Positions 1-9,000 of a DNA stretch of 25,210 bases are shown here, piece by piece. Location: the NCBI GenBank assembly GCA_014377495.1, contig JACMPN010000027.1, positions 1 to 25,210 of the forward strand. The letters run 5' to 3'. The notes under the pieces were generated by a model, which was given only the letters and a program-made list of their open reading frames with translations, ran no database searches and was not told where the DNA came from. Every line of letters begins with the position of its first letter. Within the stretch, counting starts at the first letter, position 1. Made by a program: the position numbers and the translations under genes. The stretch is from Candidatus Sericytochromatia bacterium (GTDB lineage Bacteria; Cyanobacteriota; Sericytochromatia; JACMPN01).

Positions 1-1
1 A

Positions 2-3000
2 ACGCCGAATGGTCCTGGCATTCCGGATCAGTTTGGACCTGCTGCAGCTGTCGCTCCCAGCATACAGAACCAGCCATTAGCTGAAGCTCAGGCCCTGCCA
101 GGTGTGCAACAGCAGCAATTAGCAGGGTCTCAGGCTCTTCCAGGTGTGCAGCAGCAGCCATTAGCAGGTCCTCAGCCTCTGCCAAGTGTGCAACAGCAGC
201 CATTGGCTGGACCTCAAACCCAGCCAGATGTGCAACAGCAGCCATTAGCAGGGGCTCAGGCTCTGCCAGGTGTGCAACAGCAACCTGATTCCGGTGCCCC
301 GGTTGTGTCCGGAACGCCGGATCGGCCTGATTCTGGTGCCCCGGTTGTGCCCGGAGTGCAAGATCAGCTTCAACCTAAAGCCCCATCCGCGTCTGCACTG
401 TCTCAGAGGCCTGCTGTTTTGCGTCAAACGCCTGCAGTGCCCTCCAGTCCGCTTGCACAAGCACCTGACACGTCCAATGGGTACGACCAAGCGTCAACGG
501 CTCCTTCCCCGGGAGCACCTTTGTCGGTCGGCGGCGATCCACATGCGCAAGTTGCGACAACTGCCGCTCCCCAGCAGGCCGCACCTTCCGTGGGTACCGC
601 TCCCGAGGTACCGAGGGCCTTTGGTGAAGCCCTGGCGGCTGCACCCACACCGGCGCCCCCTGCGCCACAGCCTCAAGCCGGCGCCACAACACCTCAGCCT
701 CAAACCACTACCACTGCCCCGCAGTCCGTTGCACATGAAGTAGCAGGTGATGGCCTGTCTTCCGACCCCGCTTTGCCTGGGATTGTCGGCCAGTCGGCTC
801 CGGCATCCGTCATTCCATCGGCCATGGGGCAGCCCCAGGGTGCGTTTGCACCGGCTGGCAGCTCCCCTCAGGTGTCGGCAGATGGCCAAGTAGTGCCGCA
901 GCAGCCAGTTGTTGGCATGCCCAATTCGGCAGATCCATTTGCCCCGTCAGTGACTGGCGGTCCTGCAGCAGTCGCTCATTCTTCGCCAGGCGTGACCCAT
1001 TCCAGTCAGCCTGATCCAGTGTCGCCTCAGATCCCTCAGTCGATCGGGCAAAGCCCATCTGCGGCGCCTGGTATTGGCGATGGGATGCAGGCGCCTGCAT
1101 CGTCGACGGGTGGGATGGCTGAGGCGGCGGCACCCGGTGTCGCACCGGGCAGTCCTCTCATAAGCCAGGCGCCGGCCGTTTCGACGGGTGCGACCCCATC
1201 CGGTGCTCAGCCAATCGCGGCTGCCGGTCCAATCGCAGCCGATGGACACACAAACGTTCCTGGCAGTCCGACGCCGACCGGTGTCCCTCCAAACAGTGGC
1301 TCCAGCTCCTCACCGGCGGGCAATCGGCTGAACGATGTGAATGATCCTGCATCGACGGCTGGTCAATCTGACAGCGACGCCAATACCGTCCCAATGGCTG
1401 GTCAACCGGGCATCCCGGCTGCTGCGACGTCATCGGGCAATCCGAGCGCATCTTCAGGTTTCGTGAATCCGGCGAGCCCGTCCTCATTGCCTGCTTCAGG
1501 ACAGGTTGGATCGGTTGCCGGTCCATCTGGAACACCGGGTTTTGATCCCCCTGTGACCCAGGCGCCAGGAGGTATCGCTGCTCAGCCCCGCGGTCCCGTC
1601 GCACCCGGGACGCCAGTCAATTCTCAGACCGTGGGTGCTCCCCAGTTGCCCCCGTCTGGGCAAACGACCCCAAGTCCGGGCACGCCACAAAGAGTTGATT
1701 TGGCCCATACCGCTGCTATGCCGGCTCCCCCGGTCCCGCCGTCCACGATCGTTCCGCCGAACTCACCTGTGATGGGCGATGCCGCCGGGACCCTGCCAGT
1801 TGATGATGGTCGTGATGGCCAGTCCGATGGCACCGTCCATACGCCCGGGTTGACCTCGGCAAGTCCGGATACCGCTGCCGGTGCCACCGGAGGGATAGCT
1901 CCGACGACGACGCAGGGCCGTCCGGCGATCAGCGACATTTCGCGAGCCCCAACGCAGCAGGCGGGCCAGTTCACGGGCGATATGCTGTCGTCCGATGCGG
2001 ACCTGCCGCAGGCCCGGGTCCCGCAAGGTGCACCCGCCAGCGAGAGCACCACCGGCCAACCGCCTCATTCGGTTCAGCCGGTTTCCGGAAACGTGCCGTC
2101 CGTTGGGCAGGCAGGTAGTGCGCCTGCAGGGCCCCCGCCCACCGGGCCGACGGTGCAAGGTCCAGGGCAATCCCCAGCGGTCCAGCCGCTTTCGTCCGAC
2201 ATGGCCCCCGAAGCGCCGCGAGTTCTGCCGGGTCAGGCACCAGGAGCACAGGCATCCCTGCCCGAAGTAGCGACACAGGCAGGGCCACATGGCATCCCGG
2301 TTCAGAATTCTTTGGGCGCGTCTCCCACTGGGGCACATGGCCAGCACGGGAGTATTCAGGAAGATGCCGTCGTAGTTGGACAGTCATCGGCAATGTTTAC
2401 CGACGCGGGAATTCCCGATCCCACTGTTGCCGCTCCGATCAAGGGGACGCCAGTTCAAACGAATGCTACGTCGCCGCCCGGCATGCCAGGTCAGGCAATG
2501 GCCTCATCTGTCACTGGACCTGCAAAACCTGGGGCCGGGCCTTTTGCGAACGCACTCGCCGACAATGTCGCTTTGGGCCTCGATCCCACAGCCACTGAAC
2601 CAAGTCCTGCTGCCCGGCAACCGGGTCAGGGGGCCCATGCTCAGACCCCGATACCCTCGCCACACGCTGCCAGCCCGACAGCCCAAGGCTCAGTGCCTGG
2701 TTTCGTACCAGAGGCCGGGACTGTGCCCGCCCAAAACGTCGGTCAGCCAACGGTTACAGGTTCTGGGAATGTTCCGGTTGTGCAGTCGCCTGTGCCGACG
2801 GAAAGGCAGTTCGGAACGACACCAAATGCGCTTTTCGGACACATCGCTGAACTACCGTCGTCCCATCAACCCGGGACACCTGTCAGCCAGTCTGCAGCGT
2901 TTGACGCCCAATCCCCGGAAAACGCACCTCAGTCAGGCCTGAGAACCAATGAACAGACACAGGGAACGATGCCGCAATCAGGTGCTGAGGCGATTGCACA

Positions 3001-6000
3001 GCCGCCCGGCGCAGTGTCACAGCCTGTCCCCGGCATTCTTGGCCAGCCGCAGCCGAGCACCCAAGGCCCCGTCCAGTCACACGCTGGTCAACAGCCGGCG
3101 CCAACAGCCGACCTCAATCCGGCTCCGGCAAACCAGGCTGGAGACGGCCATAGCCAGGCGTTACCGGATGCCACTCAGGAAGGCATGCCGGTCCCAGGTC
3201 CTGGCACGCCTGGCCATGATCCACCCCGTACTTCGCCGACATTGCCGGGACAGCTGCCAACTGTGGAAGGTGCAGATGCCGGTGACGTTTCGCCGGCGAT
3301 ACCCGTCCCAACGAGTGCCGGAAGTGTCGATGCTGACACTCAACCGGTGCCAGCCGCAGTTTCACAGGCCCAGGCGGGAGGGTCGGGGCTGACTGCAGGC
3401 CGAGAGACGACTATTGCGCCTGCTGGTGGGGACGCTGGTGGCGAGTCGTTCAGCTCTGCTGGGCCCGGGATTGTGTCTGCGTCAGATCAATCGCCAGAAA
3501 CGCTGACCGCTGATGGACCTGACGGGCAACCCTCCACCGCTGCCCCTGTGGGACCCTTTGGCAGTCGCCAGGCTGCCCGTTATCAGTCCAGTGCTCCGGA
3601 AACGCCGTTAGCCTCAGCTGGAGACAAAGCTCTCGAAATCCTGCAGAAAATGGCGGAAGGATCTGTCGCTTCTTCACCATGGGGGGCGAACCCTAATCCG
3701 GTTCCGGCACAACCGCCGGCCACCAGTGGTGGGGCACCACCGCTGTCAGGAGAGGTGGCCGGTGCAGAACCGTTAGCGCCGACGGCTCTGGATATGGGCG
3801 GCCAGGCACCGGCTCAGCCAGACGATGCGACGCCTGCGGCACTTCAAGCGGACGACCGGATCCCTGCCCAGCCAGGTGCAGTGAGCCAGAAGGCGCCAAC
3901 ACCACAAGCTCAGGTACCTGCTCATGCAGACGCCGTGACACCGTTGGCACCATTCGAGGGCGGACCGATGCCGACCCAATCACAGGACGTGGCGTCAATC
4001 GGGCCGCTTGCGGATGGTCAAACACCTGCCCGTGCCCAATCTCCGCAGATAATTCCGCCCGATGTCACAGGCCGAACGCCCGCACAGGCGGGAACGGCGC
4101 CGCAACTGTCTTCTGATTCTGGCAGTCCGGTGCCTGCACAGGCCCATTCTCCCGCATCACCGGCGACCCCCGCCGATGGTCAACCAATCGTGCGGCCAGA
4201 TGCTTCCAGTCCGGCGATCTCCAGTGCAGCCGGTCAGTTTGGCGTCAAATCTGGCGCACCGGTGCTACCGGCATCCCGTGTCGACGGTCCAAATCCCGGG
4301 CAATCCAATGCCGGGGTACAAGTGCCTGGTGCCGGCGGTCAATTGCCGGCTCCGCCTGAAACGGCGAGGGCAGTCGATTCCGTTGCCAGTGGTCAGACGC
4401 CGCTCCCAGGCCAGGGTGGAATGCCATCGACGCCAAGCATTGACGGCAATACCGGCCCCATGTCGACATTGAACGACGGTGCGGTCCCGGGAGTGCCCGC
4501 TGCGGCTGGTTTTGTCCCACCGACGAGTGGTACTGCACCGCAGATCAAGACCACTGCACCCCTGGCCAGTCGTGCAACTGGCGTCCCAATGTCGGCCGAT
4601 CAAACCCCGGAAACGGGACCACCGACTGGTGCCCCTCACGTCCAAGCCGGACTGCCGCAGCCGCCTGCTCAGGTATCCGACTTGGTAGCAGGCTCGGTTG
4701 AAAATGCCAGTGTTGACGACGTGGAACGTGGAATCCAGGCGATGCCAAAGGCGGACCAGGCGGTCCCGACGCATGGCCGCAATGCTGGCGGTGTGATCCC
4801 TGGAAATCCGGCGGTCCCGCCATCAGAGGTGATTGGCGGACAACCTGTAGCAACCACTGTTGGCTTTAGGGCGCCAAGTACAACGCATGCCGGCCCAGCA
4901 GCTGAGTCTGCAACCGCCGGAGTACCTGCTGCGCCTGGTGTGCCTGCAGCGCCTGGTTCCGGGCAGGCAGATACGTCGGGCGTCGGGCAGGCGCCAGAGG
5001 CACTATCGCCTGATCAGGCTAGTGAAACTGCTCCCGAGGCTCCTGCCGCCGCCAAGAGCCCGATGCGCTTTTTTGGTGGATCGGCCAAGGATGTCATGGG
5101 GTTGGCCGACCTATTTGCCATGCGGGACCCGGCGAAAGCAAATCCGGCCGATCGCACGGCGACCAATGCCGCCGCCGCAACAGATGCGTTGCGCCCAAAT
5201 GATCTGGCAACGGCCCCCGGTTTGGGTGCCCTTGCCGACATCGTGGCCCGTTCGGGTCAGATTCGGCCCGACAACCAGGGAGCCGCCCCCGCACCGGCTA
5301 CCACGACGGCCGAGGGCGGCCATGCAACCGACGAGAGCCCGGGGCCAGGGGGCACGAGCGCTGCAGAGCGCAGCAGCACCAGCGGCCTGCGCTCTGGCCG
5401 CAATCTCGGCGACGGTCACATGCCCGAGTTGGGTGGCGGCATGGCTGGCGCACCGGAACCCGACTGGGCGATGGCGAAGGCCGCCAATCCTGAGGATGAT
5501 GACTCCTCCGGTCAGGATTCAGGCGCTTCCGACGGTGAACGCCAGGCGCCACGTCAGGTCCGTCCAGGTGATGTGGAAACCGGTGAGGGAACTGCTGCGC
5601 CTGATGGGGTGAGTCACTCTGTGACTCCGTCCGGTGTCTCGTCTCGCTCGGGGGAATCCACTGTCGGCCAAACAATAGATCCGGCCGTCCCCATCCAAGC
5701 CCGTCAAGCCACGCCAAATGTCGCCCAGGCTCCTCCCCCGGGCCAAGTGGCCGCCGCCGGCTCGCCAGTGTCCAAAGAGTCCGTTCCGGCCGACACGGCC
5801 ATCGCCACGCAGGGTAATCCACCCGGGGTAGCGCCCCGAGTCGATGCGGCTCGGCAACCGATCGTAGACGATGGCGCTTTGCCGCAGGATGGCCGAGGGG
5901 CCGATCCCGCAATGGTTCGCGGTGCGACAGCCGCTCCGGCAATGCCGGCTGACGCCACAAACGCAATGCCAGCCACGGCGGCGGAGGCTCCGGTCAATCC

Positions 6001-9000
6001 GCCAATGCCGGCGGGTTCCACAAAGGCGATGCCGGGCGTGCCTGCCACGGCGGCGGACGCTCCGGTCAATCCCGACCGACCTGTCGCGACATCGAGCCCT
6101 CAGACAGGCGACAGGCCAAACGCTGGCGGCGCATTGCCTGCACCGGACGCCCGAGGTGACCGGCAAACGACGTTGAACGCCCCTGCCCAGGCCGGCACGG
6201 CTGCAATGCCTCCGCATGGCACGGTCTCGGGCGATGCTGCCCGGGCGCCGATGGTCGGCTTGCCTGCCGGCATTGAGTTCGTTGAAGCCGATACCGGTAT
6301 GCCCGGCGCTGAGGCGGCAAGTCAGCCATACAGTGCGGACGATGGTGAGGATTGGGGCCCATACGGGCGGGAGCAGGCAGTCACTCTGGCCGCCATGGAC
6401 GGTGCGCCTGCCAGGTCGTCACACCAGCCGTCGGCGCAATCCCAGTCCCGAGTCCTGTCGAACCAGGCCATGCAGATGATTTCCGACTTGCAGGCGCTGC
6501 AGACCACCCAATGGGTCGTTTCGCCGCCACGGGTTGGCGGTTCTCTGTTTGACGACGTCCCGGTGCCGCCGCCCAAGCCCACGTGGAAAGAGCGGCTGGT
6601 CCAGCGGGCTGAGGCGCAGGCGAGCGGTACCTTTGCGGGAACGCCGGGTGAAGTTGTTGATCCGCTGGATCTGCCAACGCCACCCGATTTCGAAGGGGCC
6701 GCCACTCCGTCACAAAGCGGGCTCATGGGACAACGGGCCATGGCCCAGCCAGGCTTGCCACGGCCTCCCGGGCAGGTGTCGGACTTGGTGTCAACGGCGC
6801 CTGATCCGAGCCTAGGTGCGACCGCTGCGGCGATCGGCGACGGCGAGCCGGCTTGGGCCCCACCGCTGCCGCAGGTGGTTACCCGGCAGATTGCCATCGC
6901 CACGCCAGCTGTGGCCACCGGCCGGCGCTGGTCCGGCGAGGTTCACGTCCTGCCGTCTCCCCCGGTCGCCAGTCCTGCTGCCGGCGCCTTTGGTGCGGTC
7001 GTACCGGCCGGTACGACCACGATGCCTACGGTGAACCCTGCCGCTGGGCAAGCTCAGACAGGATCTGTGGTCAAACCGGCGATTGGCACGGATAACCCGG
7101 CGCTGGTGGAGAACCCGGACTTCGACTTTGCGGCCGATGGGACCGATGTCGCTTCCGATCCGTCGCTGTCTCCAGACGACACCATGGCCGCGACGCTGAC
7201 TCCCGACGGGCGACCGATGGCCCAGGTTGGCGGCAGGCCATCGACGTTGCAACCGATGGCCGATCCGGATGCATTGGACGTGGCGTCAACCGGGCTGGGA
7301 TCGCTTGATGCGGATCCGGAAACGGGCGAAACGGTCGCGAGGCCGGATGAAAGTCCGCTTGCAGCCGGGACCGCCGGGGCGACTGGCGTCCGCCAGGCCA
7401 CAACGGCTGGACGTGCCATGCCAACAGGTGTACCGCTGCCTGAAGTCCATGAGGACGGTGAGCCTGCCGTTGACGGCCGGGACATGGCCAGTGGGCCCGA
7501 TCCGGACGTGCAACCGGATGCCCCACGGCCTCAGGGTCGCACCAGTTCCTTCCTCGGCTCGGCGCTGACCCAATCGCTGCGGGCCGGCAAGGCGCAGGAG
7601 GCAAATGCCCCCGTCGAGGCTGATGCCGTAGCTGAGCCGGCGTCATCAGCATTCACCGTTCGTCTGGCCGGTCCCACGGCGGCGATGCCGCCGTCTGGGA
7701 TACCCGCACCGCAAGGGTTGGGGTCTAAATCGGCCGACCCCGCCAACCCTGGGGCGGAACAGTTGGACGATACGTCGCCAATGGGGGCTGATCCCATCAA
7801 ACGGGACCCCAACGATCCGATGGCGTTCCTCAAATCCAAGCTGCAAGGCAGTAGTAAGTTGGGTCTCGGCAATCTGATGTCACCGAGTGGCCCATCCGCC
7901 GGTGATGGACAGGTGGCCGAGCGTCCTGCCGTCGGTGGCGGCGGTTCATTCTTCAACATGACGGCACGCCCGGCAAGTCTCGGTCCCGAAACCGCCATGT
8001 CAGCCACTGCGGAACCGGCCGAGCTGCCCGATGCCGTCACGCCGGAAGCTGCAGCGCCCCGCGTAGCGGCACGGACGACTCTTGGTCGGAAAGCCGGCGA
8101 CGATGCGCCTGCGCAGACGGGTGACACCGACGGGATAGATCAGAATCTGGCCCAAGCGATGCCAGATGGCGTGTCACAAAAAGCGGCGCCCGGCAAATCG
8201 GTTGTGGCCCGAGGAGTGGCGTCAGATGCGCAGTCCAGCGACGGTGACGAGCCCGTCGATGGGGTTCCGGACCACGGAACCGATGCACAGCCGCTGCCTG
8301 GCCGGGCTGGTGCAACACGAACGCCTCCGCTGATCGCGCCATCCGCTGAAACGGATGAGACGGTGGCAACCGAGGTGGGGGCATCGCCAACGGCTGCGCA
8401 GGGACCATCGTCGACCGTCAAAACGGCTGTTGATCCGGGCGCCTTAGCGGTGCGTGCCACCGTTGGCGAAGGTCCTGTGACAACAGGCGATGATCACGCT
8501 GATCTGCCGGAAGGCCAGACGTCGGCGGGTATCGAACAGCCGGACTCCGAGGCGCAGGTCCGGGATGCCGCGGGCAACGTCGTGCGTCCCGCAATGACCA
8601 CACCCAAATCATCGGCAGCGGCCATCGATCCCCGCACCGGCGCACCGGTGGCGGATCAGCCTGTGGACGGCACCGAGGCTGTTGTCGCTTCTCCGGGGAT
8701 GGATCCTAAGGCGGTCGATGAAACCGGATCGGCGACGGACAGCGTGCCGGAAACTGCCGACCGTTACCGTCAGCCGACATTGCTGACCAACCGCGATCGC
8801 ATGTCTGCAGCCATTGCCCGCAATCCGATCGCACGGGAAGCGCCACCGCAGGCCCCTGGCACGATGCGGACGCAATCGGACGGGGCCGAGCGGCGTCCCA
8901 TGCCGCCGGGTCTGGTCGACATGGACCCGGATGGCCCCCTGTCTGGTGGTTTCCAGTTGCCGATCAGGGGTGTGCCTGGCGCCATTCCGGATCTATCGGC

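Noticed and set aside
104..106. GTG as start of the giant protein
   Set aside because: The same frame is open back to base 2 and the GTG recurs in every 42-bp repeat unit, so it is an internal valine codon.
71..367. CRISPR-like array from the 42-bp periodicity
   Set aside because: The units are contiguous with no spacers and stay in frame, so they are coding tandem repeats.
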